The position numbers and the translations under genes were made by a program. A DNA stretch of 64,000 nucleotides from Austropuccinia psidii (lineage: Eukaryota; Basidiomycota; Pucciniomycetes; Pucciniales; Sphaerophragmiaceae), in contig JALGQZ010000008.1 in assembly GCA_023105745.1 (NCBI GenBank), positions 23,540,866 to 23,604,865 on the forward strand, given 5' to 3'. Below, in pieces: positions 38,496-50,505 of this stretch (position 1 is its first letter; the number at the start of each line of letters is the position of its first letter). The notes beneath the pieces are model-generated. The model ran no database searches, was not told where the DNA came from, and was given only the letters and a program-made list of their open reading frames with translations.

Positions 38496-40045
38496 TTTCA
38501 GGATGACTCTATGATATTTTCAAAGAAACTATAACTATGAGTGTGACAAAAAATTAGTAGTTACAAAAGGATTACTAGGGCTCTACTATCATAACATTGT
38601 GATTATGGATCTATTTAAAGCACTCTTTCCACTGATTATGAGTTTTTTTACCATAAAATTCACTACCATAATTAATTTTATAGCTATATCTGCTTGATTC
38701 TAAGAGTACCATAGCTTGGGGAAGCCTTACTAGGTAAGAATTCTGATTGAAAAAAAGTTAAGATTCTCTTTTGGTGAGGAAGAGACCTCTTTTTTTCTTA
38801 CTCCAGGGTAGTTTGAGGTTATCTGCCTTTGCACACGACCACAGAGTGAATTCTTTCACTCCTTTGACTTACTTGTGGTCCAACAGGTTCAATAAATCAT
38901 TTTAATTGGCTTAACTGTGGGTTTTGGGCCACAAGTTGAGGATTTTACGCCATAGAGGGTGAAAAGCTTTTTTATAAGCTTTACAAACTACTTCTGGTGC
39001 TTCTTACATGTAAAAAGCTGCACATTAAATTTCTGGAGGCCTCTTATTCATCAGTTTATGAGTAATCAAAGGTCAATCATTTATTCAATAGCTTTGATGA
39101 CTCACAATTCCATTATCTGGGTGAGTATCCCACAGTACTAGGCTGTACAGGCGGGTGAGGTTATTTATAATCCAAATTTTGAGTAATAAACTGATAAAAA
39201 GCCTTTTGGTAATTTTTACACCTCTTAATTCAATTTTCTGTGATAGTATCCCACAATACCACTTGGTGTGGGATTGTAATGTTAAATCCTCAATAGATTT
39301 GTCAATTTTGAAGATATAGAGCTCAAGATTTGTTCAAATTTTAGCCAAAAGTGAGCTCTACAGCATGGTCATACCTATGACCCACTTCACTATAATCCTT
39401 TCAGATGTATACATGTGTAAATGATTTTCAATTTTCTGTAAGACAGTATTTTTCTTGTTTTGAGAGATAGGTACCACTAAATTTTGGTCTGTGCAAGATA
39501 CAGAGAAAAGGGTTACATTTTTATGTGTCCCTGATGTTTTACTTCCATAAAATACTCTTCTTTATATGGACAGCATCATAAATGTGAATATTAGATAAGA
39601 TGTGAAAAATGGCATTATTTTTCCAGGTTGTTCAAATAGTATTTGTGTGGTAATGTCTGATCCAATGGTGCTACAGTTTGGAAATAGTCACTTTGAATAG
39701 CCCTGATTGATAACTTTCATAAAAGACCCCTACTGGCTGGTCTGTTATTTAAACTATATATTTTTGATTGGAGGTAAAGATTAAGTTTTATTCTCAGAAA
39801 TATTTTACAACCTCCAGAACTTGGCTGATTCTTATTGTTTGGTCATAAGAGGAATATTTTCTGAAAGTGGAATATTCTCTCCTTCAGATGGTAAAATGTA
39901 CAGAAAACCCTGTTTGGGCTCTTCTCTTCATGTTTATGGACTTATTGTACCTTTATTTTGTTTAATACAGCTTAAAATTGTTACTTTAACTTCCTCCTAT
40001 GTACCATGTTTATGGTCCTTTTGAATGTCATTCCAATCACCATGA
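38496..40045 (-). repeat. Decayed family-A-type LTR, minus strand
   Basis: From 38496, TTTCAGGATGACTCTATGAT matches the reverse complement of the family-A LTR end (TGTCAGGCTGAGTCTATGAT). Further matches occur in order: near 39240-39340 (ACACCTC, then GTGATAGTATCCCACAATA, then GATATAGAGCTCAA), near 39700 (ATAGCCCTGATTGATAACTTTC) and near 40003-40015 (TACCATGTTTATGG). The last roughly 80 bp expected at the right end are not recognisable. This is older than the other family-A copies. It may be the 5' LTR of the remnant to its left or an independent solo LTR. Confidence 0.65.
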
Positions 40046-43000
40046 AAAAAAGCTATCCCTTCTGGCCAGGGTAGCAGGTCCAACCTAGCTCCAACCCAGC
40101 TTCCAAATTTCTTCAAACTGGGCTCCAACTTTCTATTATTGTTTGGGAATCTTCCAACCCAGATTCTCAAGATTCAGAAATACATCACATAAAAGTAAGT
40201 GAATTATGTAACATCTGGAAATCCAAAACAATCCTTCATTCCAAAAAATTCTTCTAGGAAAAATTAACCATCTTGATATCAATATGAAGTCATTAGCAAT
40301 GAAATATTGGATTTATAAAATTATCAAAATAAAAAACCCCTTTTGCAAGCACTTATAATATGCCTCCTTTAATGGATTCTTTTCTCTTCCAAGTTTTCAA
40401 TGAGATCACAATATTTTCAACCTTGAACATATATATAGCAAATCAATCATCTTTGAATGCTTACTCATCATAAATCTATCTCACTCACAAAGAAAGAACA
40501 ATTTTTTTATGTTAAGTCTTCACTTTGTCCCAAATTCATACATTATCTTGATTTCCAGACATCAGACACAAATTACAGTACATATTTCCCTTTTTTAACC
40601 ACTGGGAGAAAATTTGTGAAATTTCTTTTGGATATTAAGTTCAAATAAAATATTTCTAAAAAGTAATTCACTGAGTAAATTTTTACTTTCTCTTATCCCT
40701 TATTCCCATTGTTTTCTTCAAAAATTGAGAATAAGTTTTTTTCAATATTCCAAAATTTCAGATATACTCACTGTGACACCTTTTTTTCATGATAGAAGTA
40801 CCCTGAGCCACCTTATTGCTTGAACATAATTTATTTCCTTCTAAAATCAAACATAATATACCCAACACTTCCAAAAAAAACTACTTTATATGAATATATC
40901 ATGAAATTTCATTTACTTAATAAAGATGATATTATTAACAAATAATTCATTATCTCCTGCTCATTTTGATAAAACTAATCTCAACTGAGGTTCTCAATTT
41001 TTGATTTCCTAAAGAGATAAATAAGTAAGGTTATGGTGAATTTCACAGATTCTCAAAATAACATTTCTACAATTTTACAATTATGATTTCAATTCCTCAT
41101 ATTAACAAGAACCTTATCTGGATTGAGGATTTGTACTAAGCTCTCCATAATATCAAAATCAGAAATCAATTTTCAAGGTTTTTTTAGACTTAAGTCACAA
41201 TTGGGGGATGTAATGATTTAAATGGAGATTAAATTTCATGATATGTATTTTTAATTTGCTCATAATTATTTTTCCAAAGAAAAGTATTTCTCTAAAAATA
41301 GAGTTTGGTATTAATTTGAAAATACATTTTTGATTCTGATTCCCCTGATAGTTTTAAATTAAGCTCAATTGTTCAATTTTATAATGAATAATTGAAATCT
41401 TTTTGGAAAGAATATCTATCAAGTGGGGATATCTCTTTGAAAGCCTCGACGCACTTGTATATGTATATTAGGATCTAATTGAAAAAAAATAAAATAAATA
41501 AAATAAAAAGCTTAATCAATCATAATATAAACTTCTTTTCTCTTATGACTATTTGGCACTGGATAAAGAAATTCACAATAATAACCAAAAATAAATCTTT
41601 TATTTGGGGTTCATACTAATATACTTAATTTGAACCCTTCCACTCAAATAACCTTATGAAAATTTTACTGCTTATTGTTTCCTTAACAAACCTTTAAGTA
41701 TTATATTTGGATGTGTTACAATCTCAAACTAGTGGTAAAGCTGATCCCATTCAATAAGCTTATTTAATTCTTTAATTTAAAATATTTCCTACATTATATG
41801 TACTGCTTCAACCTGCAAGGTTTAAAATACTATTACTCAAATAATTCTTTTTGCAGTCATCTTAAAGGATTAATATCCTTCAAGTTTTTCCACAGGCAGA
41901 AATCCTTTAACCTATTTTTTCCCTCTTTTTGTAAAATAAAGAGTATGATAAAAGGTACCCAGTTTCAAATTCATATATCTGAGTGGACTTAGTTAGCACT
42001 AGAAACAATGATACCCCAGTTATTCATCCCCTCAAAAAGAAAACTTCCCAATAATGTTTGAGCTATGTAGTTCTCTTGGAATTTTTGAATTTTTCCTTTT
42101 AAATATAAATTTTCTCAGAATTTTTGGGGTAAATACATATATAATTTTACATCTCTTTCTGAATTATAGCTTGGTAAAAGCTTAGGATTTGAAATTTTCC
42201 ATAGGATATGTATTTGGCTAATATAAATTCAAAACTAGACCAAAAGAATTTCAATAAAAATTATTATTCTCTTCCTTAAGTGAAGAATTCCTGCTATCAT
42301 TTCTTCCAAATATTCAATATTTGAAGCTGAAATCACTAATCTCCAATTTACACAATTGGTCCAAGCTATATTATGTTTCCATAGAAAAAATAACCCAATT
42401 TTATTCCTCTTCAAAGGAATTTTTCATTTCAAAGCTTTTATTTCTAATTTGTAAAAATGTGAAGCCAATTCATGGTAGTAATATATGCCCATTCTTTGTT
42501 TGTTTTTATTGGAAAAAAACTAAAAGAAATTTAAGACAATTGTTGAAAAACATCTTTTTTATGCATCCTAGTGGAACAAATATTTAATTACAATCATTCT
42601 ACTTCCTGCCTTCAGAGCTTTAAACCAAATGTACTTAAACAATAATTTAAGTGCAATATTTTTCAAACTTTGCATAAGTAATATTGTCATAAATGTCTCT
42701 ATGTAAAATTTTGTAATTTTATATAGATTTCTTATATTTACAAAGGCAATTAGTATATACTCTTCAGATATCATATTTGAAGAAAATCATAGCTTCCTGT
42801 TCATTTTTCTCAATCTTTGTAAAATATACTTCTGAGTGGTCAAAATGTTTGTTTCACCAGGGCAAATGTTGCATCAATTGTTGGTGATTGATTTCATGTC
42901 AAGCAAGATAAAAGTCAACCTCATGTCAAGAAACAATTAAGCAAACATTGAGCATATGTCACACTCTGGTATTACACCAAATTGTGTGACATCCACCAAT

Positions 43001-43157
43001 ATTGGTTCCCTTGTGCTTTCAACTGAGATTCCTCACCACCTGATCCTCCCTCAACCAGCCCAAGAGTGGTAAAAATAACACAAGACCCACCTTTTTCCAC
43101 ATGCACATATCAAAGAGGTCCTTTAATCAGTCTTGATGTAGAGGAGGGGTGTGGGAC
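40046..43157. other. AT-rich sequence without recognisable features
   Basis: Short open frames here look like chance in AT-rich DNA: no motif, no composition shift, no paralogue elsewhere in the window. From about 42840 the base composition becomes less AT-rich, leading into the minisatellite. I see no LTR end, TIR or coding trace I would defend. Confidence 0.5.
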
Positions 43158-43750
43158 TTCCCCAGGTCAGCTATGAATCAGCTTGGCATGAGCAGGATTG
43201 ACATGAGTGGAGCCCACTTCACAATTATGCATGTGTAGTTGCCAAAGTGTGACACATGCACACAAAGGCCAAAAAAAGTGCAGGCCTGATTTTGTGTAGC
43301 TATTAATCATCTCAGCATGAGCGCGATTGACACAGCTGGAGCCTGCTGCACAATGTTTCAGGTGAAGGAGCAGTTTTGTAAGTGTTATACAGGAACACAA
43401 AGGCAAAAATCATGTGGGGGATTAATAATGTCAAGCGGCATTTCCAATTTGGAGCCCTCCACACAATTCTGTAGGTGTGTAAGTGTGACACATTTCGACA
43501 AAGGCAAAAGCCTGTGAGGGCCTAATGTCAAGTGGAATCAACAAGTTGTGGGTGACACATGTGGAGCCAGCCATGCAATGCTTCAGGTGCAGGTGCATAA
43601 GTGTGAAACATGCTCATAAAGTCAAAAGCATGTGAGGGCCTAATGTCAAGTGGCATCAACAATTTGCAGGTGACACATGTGGAGCCAGCCACACAATGTT
43701 TCAGGTGCGTAAGTGTGACACACACACAAAGGAAAAAGCATGTGTGGGGG
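43158..43750. repeat. Minisatellite, about five units of 100-140 bp
   Basis: Units share the order GGAGCC, CACAAT, CAGGTG, AAGTGTGACACA and CACAAAGGC, with starts near 43158, 43264, 43404, 43507 and 43624. The last two are closest to each other, sharing GAGGGCCTAATGTCAAGTGG and GACACATGTGGAGCCAGCCA. Both strands stay partly open, which creates short frames rich in Cys and His that I do not regard as genes. Confidence 0.75.
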
Positions 43751-44259
43751 TAATTTTTTGAAACATACATTCAAACAGCACTCACTAGCTAGGGGAATGT
43801 GACCAGCCCCATGCAACTTACAAACATACAAACTCTCATTGATGGAATGTAACTCTGAGGCTCATTCTCCTTCCAAAGTGAGGATAGTGGAGTTGTGCCA
43901 TTTCAAATCCTGTGATATGTGAGTGTGTGCGTAATTTGAGAATTGAAATTGGCTTATTCACACCATACCCAATGTCAACATGGTAATTTATTTGTGGAAA
44001 TGTGAACCAATGGGCTTTACTGATCACAATGGCAAGTCCTTTCCTTAGAAAAAATACTAATGAAGCTGAGAGAATTTTATTATTGTGTGACTATATTTTC
44101 AGAAACAAAAAATATACTAAATATCATGAAATAAGGGTTTTATCATTACAAGCAGTGCACATGACATCACTTTGTTCTAATACAATCTGAAGTGACCTTC
44201 TCTTTATTCAGATAAAGTAGTGTTCATTTTCAAAATTAACAGCTTTATAAATATTGAAA
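43751..44259. other. Unassigned spacer
   Basis: No motif or convincing frame. It lies between the minisatellite and the C-terminal end of the Plavaka-like pseudogene and may contain the terminus of that transposon. No terminal inverted repeat could be recognised. Confidence 0.4.
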
Positions 44260-47200
44260 TGAAGCCAATCTAGTAAGAAAGTCAAATTGATCATCAAAGT
44301 TTTTAAGATCAGAAATTCATTGCTCAGCATACTTGATGGATCAGAGACTTGAAAGATGAAATTAATAATACCAAATTTTCATGAGTTGCCCCTATGAAAA
44401 CATACCACACTGTTTCTGACAATTTTGGTTTCAGTTAAATATATATTGTTGTCAATATTAATGTTTGAAACTGGAAAATGCCAAGGTGAAAAATTCTTGA
44501 GATGGTATGACTTGTGGATTTCACAGTAGTGTCTAAGCTGATTCATGCAACTATTTCCCTTGTTTAATGAAAATTCTGTAAGTACTCAACCAGGGAATGA
44601 TAAATTTTTTGGTCACAGAAGAGTCCTTTATTATTTTTTTGGTGATTGAACAGGGAAGGAGGCTGTGATTTGAAAAATTGTCTTATTCCAAATGGGGCTG
44701 ATGGGAATTTCAGCAGAACAGAAAATCTGGAACATCAACAGATATGTTGGAGTAAGGTTTTATCTATCTCATCTATTCAGAGTTAGAATAAGTTAGTCTT
44801 ATTCATTTCATGTGTATAATGAATGTGAATAAATTTCTCTTATTAATTAACATACATATTTTGTTATTTTTTGGAATCTTTGCAAAACCTCCAATCAAGC
44901 ACTCATACCTCCATGTGGCTGTGCCTTGCTCTGGGCCCCAACATTGGAAGTGTTCTGGAATATGAGTATAAGAATGATTATTTGGCTTACTTTTATGTTT
45001 TGGGAACAAGTGTTGATTGGACAGGCAGAACTGTTTTCCAATGTTCATCGAATTCAGTCACATCATCTATTGAAAGAGTCCAGCTGGTGGCAATGCTGAT
45101 AGCACTAATCAAATGAAATTTATTTCTTGTTAGTTCATTTTCAAGGTCTTCTGATTCACCCATGTTTCTTTGTGTATTGGGGGAATTGTGTTCATACAAT
45201 GAAACTGGTTGACTGAGAACTAAAATGTAATATAGAACTTGTATAAGAGAGCCTATTCAGAAGCTTTTAAGCTACTATGAGAGGGGGAAACCATTTTTCA
45301 GGGTACTCTTGTCCATGATGATGGAATTATGGTATGAGATATGATTTTTCAGAGATACTCCAGAGCCTCACCCTTGATCTGGTGATCACTGGCTGCACTG
45401 ATATCTAACTCAGAGGGGAATTTGGAAGTGGGGATGTAATCCACATCAAATGAGGGGATCTCCACAGAACCACTAGATGGATTTTTTGTGTGAGGGGTGG
45501 GAATTGGGAAGCAATTTTGTCAGGTGGAAGTAGTGGAGAGTGACTCATTTATTATTTTCCCTGCACATCTTCTCAGGGAGAAGGTTTCTCTCAATGTGAT
45601 TTGATAATAAGAGCTGTTGGAAGTCATGGAATCTGAGTCTGAACTGTTGGTGTCATTGGATTTCCTGCGGGACTTGATGTATATTTTCTATTTGGCTTCC
45701 AGAATGCACAATTCAAAAGTTGCATGATCCTTCAAAGCTCCAAGTATTAAATTATTCATTATTTCAAGATTAACCATTATGGTTGCATCCTAATACAGAA
45801 GGTCTTCCAAAATTGAATATCTAAATCAAATTTCTGTTTGATGTTGGTTGTGTTTTGGGTGTGGGGTTCAAATAAATTGATGAATTTTCCTAATGATTGT
45901 GTGAAAGGGGGGTCATGATCATTTGGGTAATTATGGCCTTGAGAGTGGGATTAGTCAGGTTTGACAGATTCAGTAAGGCCATTAAGAAAGGAACATTGAG
46001 GACAAAATATACATTTTTCAATAAGTGGTTCCAATTCTAGATGTTTTGTCAGCCTGTGACTCAAAACAGAGCACTAGCATGACATCCAACATACCATAAA
46101 TAATGGTATGACAAGTATTGAACAAACATAGTCAATACAGGTTCATGCATAAGAGAAAACAATCCTCTTAAATTAAACACCAACCTTATCCAAATAGAAT
46201 AAGGAAACCTAGAGGAGAATAAACAGGTCAAAACCCTTATTTTCACCTCTCATCTAACTTATGCATATTTAAGTTATTATATACCAAAAGGGTATTTTTC
46301 TTAAAGCTCACATAGAGAGATACTCAATTATATCATCCATGTTGTTGTAACACCACTACAACTGGAGATACCATAGAACCTTCATTTCAAAACCAAGACC
46401 CCCCTGAAAGTCAAAGAGGGCTTGTACAAAACTGTACAAAAGTATAACCAAATTAAAGATCTAAACAAGAGCTTTAATTTGAGATACATTATACCTCTGT
46501 ATCTCTTAAACTGACTGAGGGATCTTGGCTCAAAGGTTTAATAACCAAAAATACAGATATTCTGAAAACAAGAAAGTAAACAAACCCCTGTATCTTTGGC
46601 ATACACTCATACAGTTGTACAGTGTAATATACCAAACTGTAGAGCAAATCAAGCCCTACAAAACTGTATCATCAGAATACAGATATCTTCCAAACTGAAG
46701 AAGATATCTGGTGTGGAAGTTTCTGAAGCCTCATACTGATGTACAAAAATACATCCAAAAACTTAAAACCCTTATAACTTTTGCTATTTTAAAGAAGGGT
46801 AAACATGAATCATACCAAATTGAAGAGCTCATTAAGCCCTTCAATTCTGTGCTCTTAGTTTCTTGATATCTCAAAAACTGACCAAGATATCTTGGTTGGA
46901 AGTATTTTGGCCAATACTGGCCTGTACCAAACCTGTACCAACCAGTACAGTCTTAATACTCAAAATAATGGTTGTTCAAAGCTTAAACCCGCCCAGAATG
47001 ACTAGTATTGGTCATACAAACACCAGAACAACGTCATCCAAGTGCTGACGTGGCAGGTGAAGAGTTTTTTCATCCTGTATTGATCCAGAATGATCATTTG
47101 TGGTTCTAAAACCACAATTCTGCCTCTACTGACGTCAGAATTGAGGATCCAGAACCACAGACTGACCAATGGAGTGAAAATTTTCACTCCTCTGACGTGT

Positions 47201-47767
47201 GAAGAGTAAATAACTCTTGACAGTCTTGAAAGATATAAAAAGAAGGGTTTTTGCCTTCAAAAATCCTCATCTTATCTTATTTTATATATATTCTTACGTG
47301 ACAAGACTGTTATCCATCAGTAGTGTCCTTAGAATAGTTAAAGATATAATTAAATATAATTATTGTAGTGTCTCTTTACAGTCAAAGATATTAGAACATT
47401 GCAACCCAGGTCCTCAATAGACTCATCACCACTGTTACCACGTAGCAGTAGGACCTGAAGAATTATTTTATTACTTATTTGACGTGTCACAGTCATAGTA
47501 CTAGCTTGTATTTACTGTTTTTAAGCTTCTACATAGACTCACCCTGACATGTTTAAATATGGTACTGAGATCTTGAGGTATATGGAATTCAGGAGTGGGG
47601 TGACCACTTTACTTGATAAGCAGGTTCAGGGCAGGGTGAGAATGCACGAAGCCCTGTGGAATAAATTATCCCTTAAGGATAGAATAGCTTACATTATCAT
47701 TCCAAGTTCTTGTGGGGGAAGGTTTTGACTCCAGCTGTATGGTTTCTGTGCAGTTGCATTGAGACAT
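44260..47767 (-). pseudogene. Plavaka-like (CACTA/EnSpm-related) transposase pseudogene
   Basis: Minus strand, ATG at 47767: MSQCNCTETIQLESKPSPT, a Cys-containing start. The frame reaches the solo LTR at 47550 and resumes at 46046 without loss: STIFKHLELEPLIEKC, CPQCSFLNGLTESV, NDHDPPFTQSLGKFINLFEP, then TTNIKQKF. A Ser-rich part follows (about 45690-45350: NDTNSSDSDSMTSNSSYY, then SFDVDYIPTSKFPSELD). Then a jump to a C-terminal region at 45200-44803 with ISIATSWTLSIDDVTEFDEH and KPNNHSYTHIPEHFQCWGP, which resembles the DUF4218-type end of CACTA/tnp2 and Plavaka transposases. Decayed coding continues to about 44260. The central catalytic region is deleted, and stops and frameshifts are present. 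Family assignment rests on remembered rust proteins and the C-terminal motif. Confidence 0.7.
46047..47549 (+). repeat. Solo LTR, divergent family-A subfamily, inside the Plavaka-like pseudogene
   Basis: It starts TGTCAGCCTGTGACTC and ends ACTCACCCTGACA. Flanks 46042-46046 and 47550-47554 are both TGTTT. At 1503 bp it is longer than the other family-A LTRs, and its interior differs a good deal, yet it keeps the inverted repeat near 47099-47118 (TTGTGGTT, then AACCACAA) and the termini. It represents a separate subfamily. Confidence 0.93.
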
Positions 47768-49020
47768 GGTGGAGTGAAGAATGTGCTTTGGGTCAAGTGG
47801 GAATAATCATTTGGGAAAATTTGATCCAATAAAATTTTAAGGCACTCTGATCCTGATGCTGAAGTAGGGATGTTTGGAATAGATTTGGGTTCAATGGCTG
47901 ATTTGAGCTCTTTAATTTTATGTTAATATTGGAAAGGTGCAAAGGCAATTCCCTTCCTATCACCCTCAGGGGAAGAGTGTTTTTGATATGAGAAGTGTTG
48001 ACACATGCATATATGTATTGATGAATAGTGGGTGGTTCAACATTGTTCCAAGAATCATGAATATGATTGGATATTTTATTCATATCTATGGTGGATGAGA
48101 AATTGTTTAGGAGGGTGATTAATTGGGAAAAAACATGAGTTATTATTTATGAAGGGGGATATGATTTATGCCAGTGGAGGATTTCATCCCATCTATAATG
48201 GGGGCTGAGCTTCAGGGGATAAAGTGTAAGATGTCACATTTGGATGGGGGGAGCTTGTTAGGAGTCTACTTGGGTGAAATTTCTTGCTCATTAATGCTCA
48301 TACATATTCTAGTTCTTAATGCATTGAGATAAAGTGGATTTGGCCATTGAGGGGTGTTTCATTAGTAAGGCGTGACCATTGAATTGAGGGTAGTAACATT
48401 TAAACCATGTATGCTGGCATGGAATTGTACATTGTTTAAAACTTATTCAAGACATAAGGATATAATTCTATTACATAATGGTTTTTAGTGGAGCTAAGGT
48501 CTTGGTATTTGGTTTGAGTGCAGGGGGGGATTTTGATTGGTTAGAATGTGATTTGGAATTTCTGACTTTTGTTCAAAAGGTGATGCATATTTTGTGGGTA
48601 AATCTTTCATAAATATACCATTACACAAATATGGGATTCCTGGTAGTTTTGTTGTGTCCAATGGAAAATTGGATAATCATCAAAATGTGACAATAGGGAG
48701 GGGGCATGAAATTGGTTTGGAAATGTTTATTGAATATTATTACCTATGTAAAATGGGTCTCCTTTGGGATGAAGGAGATATCACATTATATGCTGGTGGG
48801 CTGTGCAGGATGGTTTCTGAAAAAAGCGGAGGAGCTCAATATTATGTTTTGTGAATTGTCCTAAAAATAGTCCTATTAGACTTTCACAATATATTTGGTT
48901 CCCACTATTCATTGAATTTCTCTATTATACTTTTGAAAAACTTTCATCTGATATCATTCCATTTTATCATAATACTGAGCTGTTTTATCAACTTCAAAAT
49001 ATTACTGTAGTTTTTACCCC
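47768..49020. other. Region with coding traces on both strands, unassigned
   Basis: The minus strand has an open piece at 48083-47793 (MNKISNHIHDSWNNVEPP) just upstream of the Plavaka-like start. The plus strand has one at 48594-48854 (KYGIPGSFVVSNGKLDNHQN, then EMFIEYYYLCKMGLLWDEGD), whose composition looks like real protein. The PGSFVV motif also appears near 2840. I do not recognise either, and no complete gene is present. Confidence 0.35.
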
Positions 49021-50400
49021 TTATTTCATCTTCTGACCCCCATAAATCCTGTTCAGGATCTGTTCATGACTCAGATAGTGAATCTAGCTTGAAATATGTT
49101 CAAACACAGTCACCAATGAGTCCCAAAAATCCACTCACAGCCCCTTTTGCATCCTCAATGGATGTATCAGGTCTCAACATTCATGTGGGAAATGTGATGT
49201 CTCAAACTTCAAGCCCTTGGTCAATCCCAAAGATTTCTGTCACTTGGATTCCCCCAAATCTCACTGATATACAAATGCATGTGTCTGAGGGACCAGGAAG
49301 CACATCAAAAATTTCATAAAAGGCTAATCCACAATCCAATTTTCCATGTGAATTCCCTCTTAATCCTTGTTGGAACTCTGTGGAGTACCACGAGCTGTTT
49401 GGGAGAAGTAAACAGCCATTTCTCAATATTCCATCAGGATCTCAGGTTCATGTGTGCTTTGAAGATTGGTTGATGGTGGGCAACAAAAAAAGACCACTGG
49501 AATATTTAACTTGGAGTGGACTGTCTTAGGGGAATCCTGGATTAATGCTTCATCAAAGTAAGTCATTGTAATTTTGTTTTTCACAATCTGATATGTTTTT
49601 TTCGTAGGTTAGATATGGCATCTAATGACAAGACAGTCCAATCTCAGGAGCCAATTTAAGATTGTGAGTATGCTCATTATTTATTAATTTTTTGATTTGT
49701 TAGCTGATTATTTGCATGGCAGGTGATGAGCTTTATGCATCTTAGCCACTTCTACATAAATAAAAAGTCACTGGATTTTATAATTCATATTCCTTCATAC
49801 CAAGAATAGGTCATGGCAGTTCATTGAAAGAAAAAGTTGTGGATGATGAGGATGAGAACATGTCTCACAATCAAAGTGAAACAAATGGTGAACCCAGGAG
49901 GAACTATTTCATGGTTCATGAGGAGGGCACTTGGTCAAATAGTGAGTTCACCCACCCTCAAATGTCCCTTGCCCAGAGTATGCTAGATCAATCCAAGATG
50001 AGACAGTAAAGGAACCAGGTTTGCAAAGCTCATAATGTGGCAAAACATGCCACCAAGAAGGAGCAACAAAGATGGGTGAAAGAGCAACTTCCTGATAATT
50101 TCCATGGGATGAGATCAGCTGTAAATGCCCATTGCCTATTCCTAATCAAATTGAAGGATAAGGATTTTTCCTCACTACCAGGACCACCCATCACTGAAGA
50201 GCCTAAAACTGTTATTCAAGTTGCTGGTCATCTGGGATATGTCCCCAAAGATGCTTTCAATGAGTCATAAACACAAGTGAAGTCTCAGTGTTTCCAAAGC
50301 TACTTCCAAAATGAGCTTTACAAGATAGGACTGATGCAATTCACTTGGGACTGGGAGAGCTTGTGGAAACAGCAATTCAACAAGCTAACAATGGAATGAA
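49021..50400 (+). pseudogene. Uncharacterised repeat-associated gene, decayed
   Basis: The first block (49021-49557) contains SLKYVQTQSPMSPKNPLTAP, SMDVSGLNIHVGNVMSQTSS and VSEGPGSTSKIS, then a stop and KANPQSNFPCEF. A short intron with GTAAGT at 49558 and TTCGTAG ending 49607 is likely. The last block, from an acceptor near 49809, has EPRRNYFMVHEEGTWSNSEF, KKEQQRWVKEQLPDNFHGMR, LIKLKDKDFSSLPGPP and VAGHLGYVPKDAFNES. After a stop it continues in frame with SQCFQSYFQNELYKIG and FTWDWESLW. Stops are at 49317, 50007 and 50268. I recall similar proteins as a multicopy family in rust genomes but know no function. It runs straight into the 21-bp minisatellite and may be a second gene of a DNA transposon. 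Confidence 0.5.
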
Positions 50401-50505
50401 TTGAATTGTTAATGTCATTTATAGCCTTAACAATTCCATAAATGGCATTGCTAATGTCATTTTTGGCCTTAACAATGCCATAAATGGCCTCAAAAATGGC
50501 ATGAA
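50392..50505. repeat. 21-bp minisatellite, left block
   Basis: About five diverged units of a 21-bp repeat built on AATGCCAT and ATGGCATT. It was split by A2; the main block is at 60191-60675. It starts right after the last recognisable codons of the uncharacterised gene. Confidence 0.8.

Noticed and set aside
42321..42587. 88-codon plus-strand frame
   Set aside because: Low-complexity Lys/Phe/Ile composition in AT-rich DNA, with no motif or paralogue in the window.
43158..43750. CRISPR-like array
   Set aside because: Units are long, imperfect and adjoining, without short exact repeats alternating with unique spacers, and the genome is eukaryotic.
43167..43831. Cys- and His-rich small proteins on the minus strand of the minisatellite
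   Set aside because: They arise from the tandem repeat, have no consistent start, and frames change between units.
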